In this document: piece by piece, positions 1 to 8,844 of the stretch
How positions within the stretch are numbered: the stretch's first letter is position 1
Layout: every line of letters begins with the position of its first letter
DNA from: JAAYXS01 sp043820985
Lineage (GTDB): Bacteria; Planctomycetota; Phycisphaerae; UBA1845; Fen-1342
Assembly (NCBI GenBank): GCA_043820985.1
Contig: JBDRDH010000007.1
Coordinates: forward strand, 1-64,000
Length of the DNA stretch: 64,000 bases
Direction of reading: 5' to 3'
Notes under the pieces: model-generated
The model's database searches: none
What the model saw: only the letters and a program-made list of their open reading frames with translations
Told to the model about the DNA's origin: nothing
Translations under genes and position numbers: made by a program

Positions 1-2
1 CA

Positions 3-125
3 GAACAGTTCTGGAGCCTGTCCGGCGTGGAAACGATTCTGGCCTTGCGTGCCCTGTGGCTCTCCCAGGACGGCCGCTGGACCCGTTACTGGGACACCCG
101 CCCCGCCTACACAAAGGCCGCCTAA
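3..125 (+). pseudogene. C-terminal end of a transposase-like protein (cut by window edge)
   Basis: Frame 3 is open from the window edge to a TAA at 123-125 and reads as a Trp/Arg-rich tail (EQFWSLSGVETILALRAL, then RWTRYWDTRP). A hydrophobic 'ILALRAL' helix followed by 'RW..YW' is reminiscent of the C-terminus of some ISKra4/UPF0236-like DDE transposases. Only about 40 residues are visible, so family assignment is tentative. It fits the integrase remnant 1.4 kb downstream, which also marks this end of the window as recombined. Whether the gene is intact upstream cannot be seen. Confidence 0.4.
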
Positions 126-306
126 AGTGTCACGCACCCGAATCTTACGGACGCCGAGGTTTCGCTTGGGGGCCTCCTCCGGAACTGGTACAATGAGGAG
201 CGCCGAAGGCGGCACACTAATCGAGGAATCGAACAGTTCGAGATTGCCGCGGACAGTGGGTGACTTTGCGGCGGGATTTAGGGTCAGCAAACCCGGGAGG
301 ACGGAC

Positions 307-1590
307 ATGTGCGACAGCGTAGAGACACGCCTGGCGGCAGCTCTGGTTGCGCTCACAATCTGTGTGCTTGGCGATCAGAGCGGCGCGCGCGCGGGGGATC
401 GGCCCGGAGAAGACGAGACCACCTTCGTTTACACAAGCAACCAGGATGGTTCGTGGAGTCGAGTGGCCGCTTACCTCGTTGATCCTGACGAGGCTCTGGC
501 GGCCTACGTCGAGAACGGGCCGATGGAGGGTTCCCGCGATGACCAGCTCTATAATCTGGATGTCGAGCAGGGTACCGCGGCGCGCGTCGGGCCGGCTGGT
601 GACCTGCTGGAATTCCTGGAGTCCACGTACGCGAGAACCGACGAGCGCGGCGACCGGTGTGACGACAACTTCGTCATCGCGTGGTCCATATTCTGTCCGT
701 TTAGCTGCGACCCACCAAGCTACTGCAATGAGAACTTCCGGTGGACGGTAACCCTCACGTGCCTCAACAATCCACCCTGCGAGCCGACATACCTGTGTGA
801 GGAGTTTACGTCCAGGCTGGTCGCGGTTGTGGTGGGCGGACAGCCATGCTTGTGCGTGCCAAATGAGCCGGACGGCGAGTGCACGAGCACGGGTGCCGCC
901 GCTCTTTTTTTTATTGCCAGAGGTGGCCCGATCTGCGAGTGCGTTCAGCACTTGGATGACTGGTACGATTCGACGCCGACCGAAAACGTGTCCGCGGCGG
1001 CGTCCGGCGAGATTGCACCGGGAGAGTCACTGGTGCTTACCATACAAACGCCCGCGTCGATGGTACTGAACAAGGCGGGTGTGACCGCCGTGGTGGATCT
1101 GATTTCGGCGGATATCAGTGTTCAGATCGACGAAACCGTCGACGATGACGGGCTTTCCGAGGTGGTCTTCACCGGCGGTGGGGGGCAGTTCGACACCTAC
1201 CTGTGGGAGGACGTGCCGGTCGGTGTGTCGGACTTCGAGATCCTGAGCGGCACCGGCTATATCCACTGGCAGGGTGGGCACGCGACCGCCGAAGTGCGGG
1301 TGCGGGTGACAGCCGCCGGCTTTGCCCCGATCTGGGCGGTGGCACACGGCTCCGGCCACATCGACTTTGAAACGAACACAATTGAGATACTGATGGACTC
1401 CAGGGCCTACGAGATCGGCGCGATCCCCGCTGTGACTGGAATGGGCCTGATCGTCATGACGCTGCTGGTTCTATTGGCGGGAACAATCATCTTCCGCCGA
1501 GCAAGGCGCGGCACACCGGTCCGCGCGCGAACGAGTTGCGGAGCTTGCGCCGATCTTGCTTCGACCGGGACGGCGAAACGGCGACAGTGA
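307..1590 (+). CDS. Cysteine-rich surface protein with IPTV-type C-terminal sorting signal, 3' end fused to integrase remnant
   Basis: The ATG at 307 is preferred: GGGAGG lies about 8 nt upstream and the protein then begins with a signal-peptide-like segment (AAALVALTICVLG). The product is about 427 residues. The central part holds many cysteines (CDDNF…FCPFSC…YCNE…CLNNPPC…CLC), suggesting disulfide-rich extracellular folds. Near the C-terminus is IPAVTGMGLIVMTLLVLLAG followed by IFRRARRG, matching the Planctomycete 'IPTVSEWG' sorting helix plus basic stop-transfer tail. The last roughly 20 residues are not typical: from about 1513 another frame encodes tyrosine-recombinase sequence, so the natural stop was apparently replaced at a recombination joint. 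Likely envelope-anchored; no enzymatic function recognised. Confidence 0.7.
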   Translation: MCDSVETRLAAALVALTICVLGDQSGARAGDRPGEDETTFVYTSNQDGSWSRVAAYLVDPDEALAAYVENGPMEGSRDDQLYNLDVEQGTAARVGPAGDLLEFLESTYARTDERGDRCDDNFVIAWSIFCPFSCDPPSYCNENFRWTVTLTCLNNPPCEPTYLCEEFTSRLVAVVVGGQPCLCVPNEPDGECTSTGAAALFFIARGGPICECVQHLDDWYDSTPTENVSAAASGEIAPGESLVLTIQTPASMVLNKAGVTAVVDLISADISVQIDETVDDDGLSEVVFTGGGGQFDTYLWEDVPVGVSDFEILSGTGYIHWQGGHATAEVRVRVTAAGFAPIWAVAHGSGHIDFETNTIEILMDSRAYEIGAIPAVTGMGLIVMTLLVLLAGTIIFRRARRGTPVRARTSCGACADLASTGTAKRRQ

Positions 1591-1979
1591 CGATTTCCGG
1601 AGACGACGCGAAGAATCGGCGGACCGCTACACTTTCGCTCAGTCCCGAGACGGCGGTAGGGCTGGCGGGATTCCTGCACGCTAAGGCACCATTGGCGCTC
1701 GCCTTCCCGAGTATGCCCGGGAAACAGAACCTGATAACCATGCTATGGGTGGTCCTGGACGCTCCGGGCGTGGAATATCGCGACGCCGCTAGTCGTGTGG
1801 CCGATTTTCATAGTCTACGGGTGAGCTTCGCGACTCACTTGCTCCGGGCGGGAGTGGACATCCGGCCAGCTTACAGACCAGCTTACAGACAGAGCACTCA
1901 AAATCATCCAAATCAATGCGCCGGGATGCACGCCAAACACGGCGACACCATTCCCCCCAATGGGCTAAAAACCCCGTAA
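1513..1979 (+). pseudogene. Tyrosine recombinase (integrase) catalytic-domain remnant
   Basis: In the frame of the TTG at 1536 the translation reads TGPRANELRSL, then AKNRRTATLSL, LAGFLHAKAPLALAFP, and finally ADFHSLRVSFATHLLRAGVD. This follows the order of the catalytic domain of Planctomycete phage-type integrases: the first catalytic Arg region (TGxRxxEL.SL), the beta-strand section with KNRR, and the HxLR box (HSLR). After GVDI it degenerates into a short duplicated PAYRPAYRQ stretch and ends without the second His or the catalytic Tyr. The N-terminal half is missing and its start overlaps the 3' end of the upstream surface-protein gene in another frame. It is therefore a dead fragment. 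Confidence 0.7.
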
Positions 1980-2042
1980 GAAACGCTGAATCTCGGCGCC
2001 CCACCGTGAACTCTGAAGCACTCCCCACCGATACCGAAACAT

Positions 2043-2116
2043 TGCGCCAGACGGGATTCGAACCCGTACTGTGAGGATTTTAAGTCCTCTGCCTCTGCCG
2101 ATTGGGCTACTGGCGC
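2043..2116 (-). tRNA. tRNA with anticodon UAA (Leu by code), short variable arm
   Basis: The minus strand folds into a cloverleaf: acceptor 7 bp (GCGCCAG/CTGGCGC), D arm GCC…GGC with GG in the loop, anticodon stem GAGGA/TCCTC with loop CTTAAAA, and T arm ACGGG-TTCGAAT-CCCGT. The anticodon is UAA, which reads UUA (Leu). The discriminator is A and no CCA is encoded. The variable region is only 5 nt (ACAGT), so this is a class I body, whereas leucine tRNAs normally carry a long class II variable arm. Confidence 0.85.
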
Positions 2117-2401
2117 GTGGCGGCGATTTGCTCGCCCGATGAACATTCTAGCGGCGTCAACGTGGGTGCCTAGCCATAATGGACGCCGAGGTGGCTCAAT
2201 AGAAGTGTGTAACAGTACAGCGCCTCGTTGAAAGTGCGAGGAATGTGTTTCGAGCCGCGACGGCCTGGGCGAGGAGTGTCCGCGCGGGTGGCAGCGCCTG
2301 GTTCAGTGTCAACTAGCGGACTTGCCGTGTGTATCGCAGGTCGCATAATGGCGGCCCGGTATGACAGTGTTAAACACGTTCCTGCTTGAGAAGGTCGTAA
2401 T

Positions 2402-4129
2402 ATGTCCGTCACTCACAATCCTGACCGGGGGACACCCGAGTTCCCGCGTCAGTACGTCGCCATTGATGATGATTTCGGCCTCTGGGAAACCGCCGAGCAG
2501 TATTACCGCGAACTGGTGGAGCGTAAGATCGACTCGCGGGAGGAGCTGGATGTCTGGCTGTTCCAGGCCAGCGAACTGGAAGCCTGCCTTAACGAGGAGG
2601 GAGTTAAGCGGCACGTGGCCACGACCCTGAAAGTCGACGACGAGGCGATCCGCCAACAGTACGTCGATTTTCTCGAACAGGTTGAGGCCAGCCGTGAGCC
2701 CTGGCGCGACAAGCTATTACGCCGCTTTGTCGAGTTAGTTGAAAAGTATCCGCCACCCAAGTTGCGCATCGAGGTCTTCGAGCGCAGCGCCCGCAATTCG
2801 ATTGCCCTCTACCGCGATGAAAACGTTCCGCTGCTCACCGAAGACAAGAAGCTGATTAACGAATACGACCAGATCACCGGGGCGATGACCTGTGAATACG
2901 ACGGTCGCGAGCAGACCTTACAGCAAATGGCGCGCTACCTGGAAGAGCCCGATCGGCAGGTGCGCGAGACAACCTGGCGCATGACCGCCGAACGGTTCCA
3001 CGAGGATACCCGGCGTCTGAATGAGTTGTATGAAAAGATGGTGGCCTTGCGGCACCGCATCGCCGTGAACGCCGACTGTTCGGACTACCGGGCCTATATG
3101 TTCAAAGCCCTGGAGCGCTTCGATTACACGCCGGATGATTGCCTGGAGTTTCACGATACGATTGAGCAGGTCGTGGTTCCCGCCGCCAGAGAGTTACACG
3201 CCCGGCGGCAAAAACAACTCGGGCTGGACACGCTCCGTCCGTGGGACTTTTCGGTGGATCCACAGGGTCGTCCGCCCTTGCGGCCGTTCGAGACGGAGGC
3301 ACAACTGGTTGACGGTTGCGGCCAAATCTTCCACCGGGTGGATCCCGAGTTGGGGCGAGTCTTTGACACGCTCCGGCAGCGCGGCCTGTTGGACCTCAGC
3401 AGTCGCAAGGGCAAGGCGCCTGGGGGCTACCAGACCACCTTCACCGAACGCCGCGTGCCGTTTATCTTCATGAATGCCGTTGGAACAGATACGGATGTGC
3501 GCACGCTCTTGCACGAGGGCGGGCATGCATTTCACTCCTGGGCTTGCCGCGGTGAGCCCTTGCTGGCGTATCGCGAGTGCGAAAACATCATCGAGTTTGC
3601 CGAGGTGGCCTCGATGGGCATGGAGTGTCTGGCGTTACCGCACACGGAAGTTTTATTCGGCGACGAGAGCGAACGGGCCACACGCCAGTTTTTCGAGCGG
3701 ATTGTCGGTTTTTTCCCCTTTATGGCGCGGATCGATGCTTTTCAGCACCATGTATACACACATGTTGACGCCGGTCTGGCGGACTGGGTCGATTACTGGC
3801 AGTCCCTGACCCGCCGCTTTTCGCCTGAAATCGACTATTCCGGTCTGGAGCAATACGATCAATATTCCTGGCAGCGGAAGCTGCATATTTACGCGGTGCC
3901 GTTCTACTACGTGGAATATGGCATAGCCCAGTTGGGGGCTCTGCAGATATGGCTGAATTCACGCCGAAACTATAATGAAGCGGTAGCCTTTTACCGTAAC
4001 GGGCTGGCGCTGGGCGGCGCGCGCCCCCTGCCGGAGCTCTTTGAGGCCGCCGGCTGCCGGTTCGATTTCTCGGAAAAGACATTACGCCCGCTGATCGAGG
4101 CCGTGATGGAAGAGATAGCCCGGCATTGA
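2402..4129 (+). CDS. M3-family oligoendopeptidase (PepF-like)
   Basis: A 575-residue zinc metallopeptidase expected to cleave short peptides in the cytoplasm. The zincin motif HEGGH (about residues 371-375, in TLLHEGGHAFHSW) is intact, and the downstream FAEVAS segment about 30 residues later carries the third-ligand Glu. The length and the helical region with a YRDENVPLLTEDKKL-type segment fit the oligoendopeptidase F branch. No signal peptide is present. The ATG at 2402 is supported by a GAGAAGG-like ribosome site just upstream. It stands alone between the tRNA and the efflux genes, separated from the latter by about 270 bp without a gene. Confidence 0.88.
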   Translation: MSVTHNPDRGTPEFPRQYVAIDDDFGLWETAEQYYRELVERKIDSREELDVWLFQASELEACLNEEGVKRHVATTLKVDDEAIRQQYVDFLEQVEASREPWRDKLLRRFVELVEKYPPPKLRIEVFERSARNSIALYRDENVPLLTEDKKLINEYDQITGAMTCEYDGREQTLQQMARYLEEPDRQVRETTWRMTAERFHEDTRRLNELYEKMVALRHRIAVNADCSDYRAYMFKALERFDYTPDDCLEFHDTIEQVVVPAARELHARRQKQLGLDTLRPWDFSVDPQGRPPLRPFETEAQLVDGCGQIFHRVDPELGRVFDTLRQRGLLDLSSRKGKAPGGYQTTFTERRVPFIFMNAVGTDTDVRTLLHEGGHAFHSWACRGEPLLAYRECENIIEFAEVASMGMECLALPHTEVLFGDESERATRQFFERIVGFFPFMARIDAFQHHVYTHVDAGLADWVDYWQSLTRRFSPEIDYSGLEQYDQYSWQRKLHIYAVPFYYVEYGIAQLGALQIWLNSRRNYNEAVAFYRNGLALGGARPLPELFEAAGCRFDFSEKTLRPLIEAVMEEIARH

Positions 4130-4401
4130 GAGCCAGTCGAGCAGCGCGTGGCGGTTTCATGGAAGGTGACAACGTCCGAGAATATAGGGCTGAGGCGAAT
4201 TCAGATACAATTCGGCATCCATGGGAGGACGAATTTCCTGGCTGGAGCCTCACTTTCCCCAGGCAACGGAGTATTACCATATCCGTGCCAGCCGGTACTT
4301 TTTGGGGTAAAGTTCCGCCCCAGATTTTGGACACCATCCTCATATGATAGTTTAATACAGCATTGCGCGCCGAAGTGACGTAGAGTAAGGCAGGTTAAAG
4401 G

Positions 4402-5559
4402 ATGCATACCATACAGGAGACAAGTTCGGTGGCAGTAGTCCAGCCCCGAAGATGGCTCCGACGGCTTATCCAGGTAGTCCTGGTGCTGGCGGCGGCGGGC
4501 GGCGTGGTGGTCGTGGCGCTGTTGCCGGGTAACCAGAACGAGCAGGCGGCAATCGCCATACCGCCTGTCAATGTAACCGTACAGGTGATAAAACCGATCC
4601 CCGAGTTGCCTGACGACTTTGCGCTGACGGCGGTAATCGAACCCTATTATGTGGTGTCCGTCGCGGCGGAGGTCTCGGGACGCATTGACCGGTTTGCCCA
4701 ACGCACGCGCGAAACATCCTGGCGTGGTCGAATGTTCCCGGCCGAAGTGGAACTCGAGGAGGGCGAGCCGGTATCCAAGGGCGATCCACTGGTCTATCTG
4801 AACCAGGACCTCCTGCGGGCGCGTTACGACCGGGCCGAGGTGCAGTTCGAGTTTGATCAGCGCGAGTATCTGCGTATCCAGGACTTATCCGAGAGTGGTG
4901 CCACATCGCCGACCGAGTTGGCAGACGCGCGCACGCGTCGTGATATGAGTAAGGTGGCTCTGGCTGAAGCCGCTTATGAACTGGAACGCACCACGATCCA
5001 GGCCCCCATCAGCGGCATTCTGAATCGCTTGCCAATGGAAGTTGGTGAGTTTGCCAGTTCAGGTGATCCGGTCGCCGAGATAGTCGCGATCGATCGGGTC
5101 AAGGTGGTTGTCGAGTTGCCTGAGCGCGATGTGCATTACATCCAGCTAGGCGATCAGGCCGAGATCCTGCCTTTCATTGAGGGCCAGGGCAGCAGCACCG
5201 GTGCCATCACCTATATCAGTGAACTCGCCGACAATCAGACCCGTACCACGCGGATCGAGATCACCGTGGACAATACTGACCAGATCCTGCGTAGCGGACA
5301 GATTGTACGCGCGCGCCTGGTGCGCCGCGTGCTGAAAGACGTCGTTATGATTCCCCTGGGCGCGGTGATCCCGCTGGAGAATGGCCGCGTGGTCTATATC
5401 GTGGTGGGGGATGTCGCCGAGCGACGCCAGGTCGAACTGGATTTCATCAAAGGTCGTAGTGTGCGGGTGCTCAGCGGCCTGGCAGCCGGCGACCTGCTTA
5501 TTGTTGCTGGCCATCGCTACGTCAGTCCCGGTCAGCCTGTTGCCGTCATCACCGATTAG
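4402..5559 (+). CDS. RND efflux periplasmic adaptor (membrane fusion protein)
   Basis: A 385-residue HlyD/AcrA-family adaptor. An N-terminal membrane anchor (about residues 20-40, LIQVVLVLAAAGGVVVVALL) is followed by the first lipoyl half (VSVAAEVSGRI), an alpha-helical hairpin with a short coiled segment (DLLRARYDRAEVQFEFDQRE), the second lipoyl half (TIQAPISGILNRLP, VGEFASSGDPVAEI) and a beta-barrel/MP domain (RSGQIVRARL, VIPLGAVI). It would bridge the inner-membrane pump encoded 15 nt downstream to an outer-membrane channel. No TolC-type gene is present here, so that partner must be elsewhere. The substrate cannot be inferred. Confidence 0.9.
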   Translation: MHTIQETSSVAVVQPRRWLRRLIQVVLVLAAAGGVVVVALLPGNQNEQAAIAIPPVNVTVQVIKPIPELPDDFALTAVIEPYYVVSVAAEVSGRIDRFAQRTRETSWRGRMFPAEVELEEGEPVSKGDPLVYLNQDLLRARYDRAEVQFEFDQREYLRIQDLSESGATSPTELADARTRRDMSKVALAEAAYELERTTIQAPISGILNRLPMEVGEFASSGDPVAEIVAIDRVKVVVELPERDVHYIQLGDQAEILPFIEGQGSSTGAITYISELADNQTRTTRIEITVDNTDQILRSGQIVRARLVRRVLKDVVMIPLGAVIPLENGRVVYIVVGDVAERRQVELDFIKGRSVRVLSGLAAGDLLIVAGHRYVSPGQPVAVITD

Positions 5560-5574
5560 TATTGGCCAGCTCCT

Positions 5575-8500
5575 GTGTTTCTATCTGATGCCGCCATCCG
5601 AAACCGTACGACTGTCGGCGTGCTGATCGCCGTGATCGTCGTTTTCGGCGCCTATAGCTACATCACGCTGCCGCGCGAGTCCACGCCGGATATACCCATC
5701 CCGTACATCGTGGTTTCAACGACCTACGAAGGGGTTTCGCCGGAGGATATCGAGTCTTCCATTACGCTGAAGATCGAGACCGAGCTGGCGGGTCTCAAGG
5801 GTGTCAAGGAAATCACCTCCTCCTCGATGGAGGGGACCTCCCTGATCACCATTGAGTTCCTGCCAAAGGTCAAGATCGACGATGCCATGCAGTATGTCCG
5901 GGACAAAGTCGAGCTGGCCCGGGCTGAATTGCCGGAGGAGGCGGAAGAGCCGGTCTTACAGGAGATCAGCTTTGCCGATTTCCCGATCATCATGGTGAAC
6001 ATTTCGGGTGATATCTCGCCGGTACGGCTGAAAACCGTGGCGGACAATCTGGAAGACTGGATTGAATCCATTCCCGGCGTGCTGAATTGTGACGTGCTGG
6101 GAGCCCTGGAGCGCGAAATCCGGCTGGAGATCGATCCGGACAAGGTCACGGCTTATGGACTGACCATCCCCGAGATCATGGACCTGATCCCGTCGGAGAA
6201 CATCAACATCTCGGCCGGCGGATTGGAAACCAGTGGCACGAAATTCAACGTGCGCGTGCCGGCCGAGTTTGTGGAACCGGAAGAGGTGGATCAACTGGTC
6301 ATCGCGATTCGTGGTGGCCGGCCGGTCTATCTCACGGATGTTGCCCACGTCAGTGATACGTTTAAGGACCGCGTGAGTTTTTCGCGGTTGGATGGGGCTG
6401 AAAGCATCACCCTGGCCGTACAGAAGCGCGTGGGTGAGAACATCATTCACATCGCGGATGCGGTCAAGCTGGTGCTCAAGGAGGCGGAGCGACGAGTGCC
6501 ACAGGGGGTTAACTTAGAGATTACGCTCGACCAATCCAAGGATATTCGGGCGATGGTCAGCGACCTGGAGAACAACCTGCTCTCGGGCATGATCCTGGTC
6601 GTCGTGGTTTTACTGGTGTTCATGGGCTGGCGCGCCAGCACGGTGGTCGGACTGGCGATCCCGATGAGCATGCTGTTGAGCTTCGCCGTTATTCAACTGC
6701 TGGGCTACACGCTGAATATGGTGGTGCTCTTCAGCCTGATCATGGCCCTGGGCATGCTGGTCGACAACGCGATCGTGATCGTGGAAAACATCTACCGGCA
6801 CTACCAGCTCAGTGGGAAACGCCTGAAAGCCGCCATGAGCGGGACGGCCGAAGTGGCCTGGCCGGTAATCACCTCCACTTCCACGACGGTGGCGGCCTTT
6901 ATGCCGCTGGTCTTCTGGCCCGGCATCATGGGCGGCTTCATGAAATGGCTGCCGATCACGCTGATTATCACCCTGATCAGCTCATTGTTTGTGGCACTGG
7001 TGATCAACCCCATGCTCAGCTCGGTCTTCGTCTCCGGGCGTCTGCGCCAGGATGGCCACGAGAGCTGGTTCGTTAAGGGCTATCGGTCACTTCTCGGAGT
7101 CGCTCTGACGCATCGCCTCACGACCCTATTGCTGGCCCTCCTATTGCTAATTGGCCTGACCATGCTTTATGGCAAGAAGGGGCATGGCGTGGAGCTGTTC
7201 CCCGACTTTGACCCACGCCGGGCGATTGTCAATGTGCGCTGCCCACAGGGAACCAATATCTATGAAACCGACCGCCTCGCTCAGGTCATCGAGGAGCGCC
7301 TGCATCCTTTCGCCGAGGACCTCGAGCACGTTACCACCAATACAGGTTCGTCTGGCGGGTTCATGGGCGGCGGCGGTGGTGGCGACCATGAAGGCAACCT
7401 GACGCTGTCATTCCATGACTACGAAGTCCGCCCGCGCAAGTCCGCTGATGCCATCGCCGAGATTCGGCAGTCACTGGCTGATATTGCCGGCGCGGAAATC
7501 AAAGTCGAGAAAGAGAAGGAAGGCCCGCCGACCGGTGCGGCGGTGACGGTACGGATCATCGGCGAGGACTTCAAGCAACTCGAGGGATACAGTCAACAAG
7601 CTCGGCAACTAATTGCCAATGTGCCTGGGCTGGTAAACCTGCGCAGCGATCATGAAGCCACACGTCCGGAACTGGCCTTCCACGTGGATCGCCACCGGGC
7701 CATGCGCCTGGGAGTGAACACCGCCATCGTGGGGAACTTCCTCAAGACCGCGGTTTTCGGCCGCAAGGTCAGTACGTATCGCCAATTCAAGGATGAATAC
7801 GACATCACCGTCCGGCTGCCGCTGTCGCAACGACAGAGTATCGACGATCTCTTTCGCCTACATGTACCCAATATCCATGGCAACGCCATCCCGCTTTCCT
7901 CGTTGGGCGAGTTTTCCTACACCGGTGGCTACGGCACCATTCGCCACGTGGATCAGAAACGCGTCGTTACCCTGACGGCGGATGCCGAGGGCCGCCTGGC
8001 TACCGAGGTGCTGAAGGACGTACAAACGCGGTTGGCAACACTCGACCTGCCATTGGGCTATGAGATTCGTTATGCCGGCGAGAAAGAGGAGCAGGACAAG
8101 GCCCAGGCCTTTCTCTCAAAGGCATTCGTGATCGCTCTGTTCCTGATCGTGCTGATCCTGGTGGCCCAGTTCAACACACTGATCATGCCCTTCATCATTA
8201 TGTCCACGGTAATCCTCTCGCTGATTGGAGTGCTGGCCGGCCTGCTGATCTGCCGGATGCCCTTCGGCATCATCATGACCGGCGTGGGAGTCATCAGCCT
8301 GGCCGGCGTGGTGGTCAACAACGCCATCGTGCTGCTGGACTATACGCGCCTGCTGCAACGGCGCGGCCTGGATCTGATCTCAGCTACGATTCAGGCCGGG
8401 GCCACGCGCCTGCGGCCCGTGCTGCTGACCGCCGCTACTACGATTCTGGGTCTGATACCCATGGCGATCGGGGTGAGTTACGACTTCCATAAGATGGTCT

Positions 8501-8673
8501 GGGTCACGCGCAGCGAATCAAGCCAGTGGTGGTCCAGCATGGCGATCGCGGTGATCTTCGGCCTGGCTTTTGCGACTTTGCTGACGCTGGTAGTGTTGCC
8601 CACGCTCTATGTCTCGCTCGCCAGCCTCAGGGCCTGGCTGGGTTTCCGCGACCGTCCGCTGGAAGAGGAGTAA
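5575..8673 (+). CDS. RND efflux pump permease (AcrB/HAE-type family)
   Basis: A 1032-residue inner-membrane proton-driven transporter. It starts at GTG 5575 with the usual amphipathic opening (FLSDAAIRNRTTVGVLIAVI) and TM1, then porter subdomains (PYIVVSTTYEGVSPEDIE), a TM2-6 bundle with the TM4 segment MALGMLVDNAIVIVEN that carries the proton-relay aspartate region, a second periplasmic half and TM7-12 (GVVVNNAIVLLDYTR). The second half contains an uncommon glycine run (GGFMGGGGGGGDHEGN) in a porter loop near residue 600. The gene follows the adaptor by 15 nt, so they form a two-gene operon. Divergent HAE clusters of this kind export drugs, lipids or metals; which one cannot be told. Confidence 0.93.
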   Translation: MFLSDAAIRNRTTVGVLIAVIVVFGAYSYITLPRESTPDIPIPYIVVSTTYEGVSPEDIESSITLKIETELAGLKGVKEITSSSMEGTSLITIEFLPKVKIDDAMQYVRDKVELARAELPEEAEEPVLQEISFADFPIIMVNISGDISPVRLKTVADNLEDWIESIPGVLNCDVLGALEREIRLEIDPDKVTAYGLTIPEIMDLIPSENINISAGGLETSGTKFNVRVPAEFVEPEEVDQLVIAIRGGRPVYLTDVAHVSDTFKDRVSFSRLDGAESITLAVQKRVGENIIHIADAVKLVLKEAERRVPQGVNLEITLDQSKDIRAMVSDLENNLLSGMILVVVVLLVFMGWRASTVVGLAIPMSMLLSFAVIQLLGYTLNMVVLFSLIMALGMLVDNAIVIVENIYRHYQLSGKRLKAAMSGTAEVAWPVITSTSTTVAAFMPLVFWPGIMGGFMKWLPITLIITLISSLFVALVINPMLSSVFVSGRLRQDGHESWFVKGYRSLLGVALTHRLTTLLLALLLLIGLTMLYGKKGHGVELFPDFDPRRAIVNVRCPQGTNIYETDRLAQVIEERLHPFAEDLEHVTTNTGSSGGFMGGGGGGDHEGNLTLSFHDYEVRPRKSADAIAEIRQSLADIAGAEIKVEKEKEGPPTGAAVTVRIIGEDFKQLEGYSQQARQLIANVPGLVNLRSDHEATRPELAFHVDRHRAMRLGVNTAIVGNFLKTAVFGRKVSTYRQFKDEYDITVRLPLSQRQSIDDLFRLHVPNIHGNAIPLSSLGEFSYTGGYGTIRHVDQKRVVTLTADAEGRLATEVLKDVQTRLATLDLPLGYEIRYAGEKEEQDKAQAFLSKAFVIALFLIVLILVAQFNTLIMPFIIMSTVILSLIGVLAGLLICRMPFGIIMTGVGVISLAGVVVNNAIVLLDYTRLLQRRGLDLISATIQAGATRLRPVLLTAATTILGLIPMAIGVSYDFHKMVWVTRSESSQWWSSMAIAVIFGLAFATLLTLVVLPTLYVSLASLRAWLGFRDRPLEEE

Positions 8674-8844
8674 CCACCCAACACACATATTCCCTTTGAA
8701 TTGCGCGCGGAAGTGGCATAATCTGAACGCATATCGGCGGTGAAGTACCAGCTCCGCTAATGCGGGAGGCTGCTCCGTACTCAGGCGGCAGGGGCAGAGG
8801 GTGCTTGAGAGAAACGACGCCGCCTTCCGTTGCAGGAAACCGCG

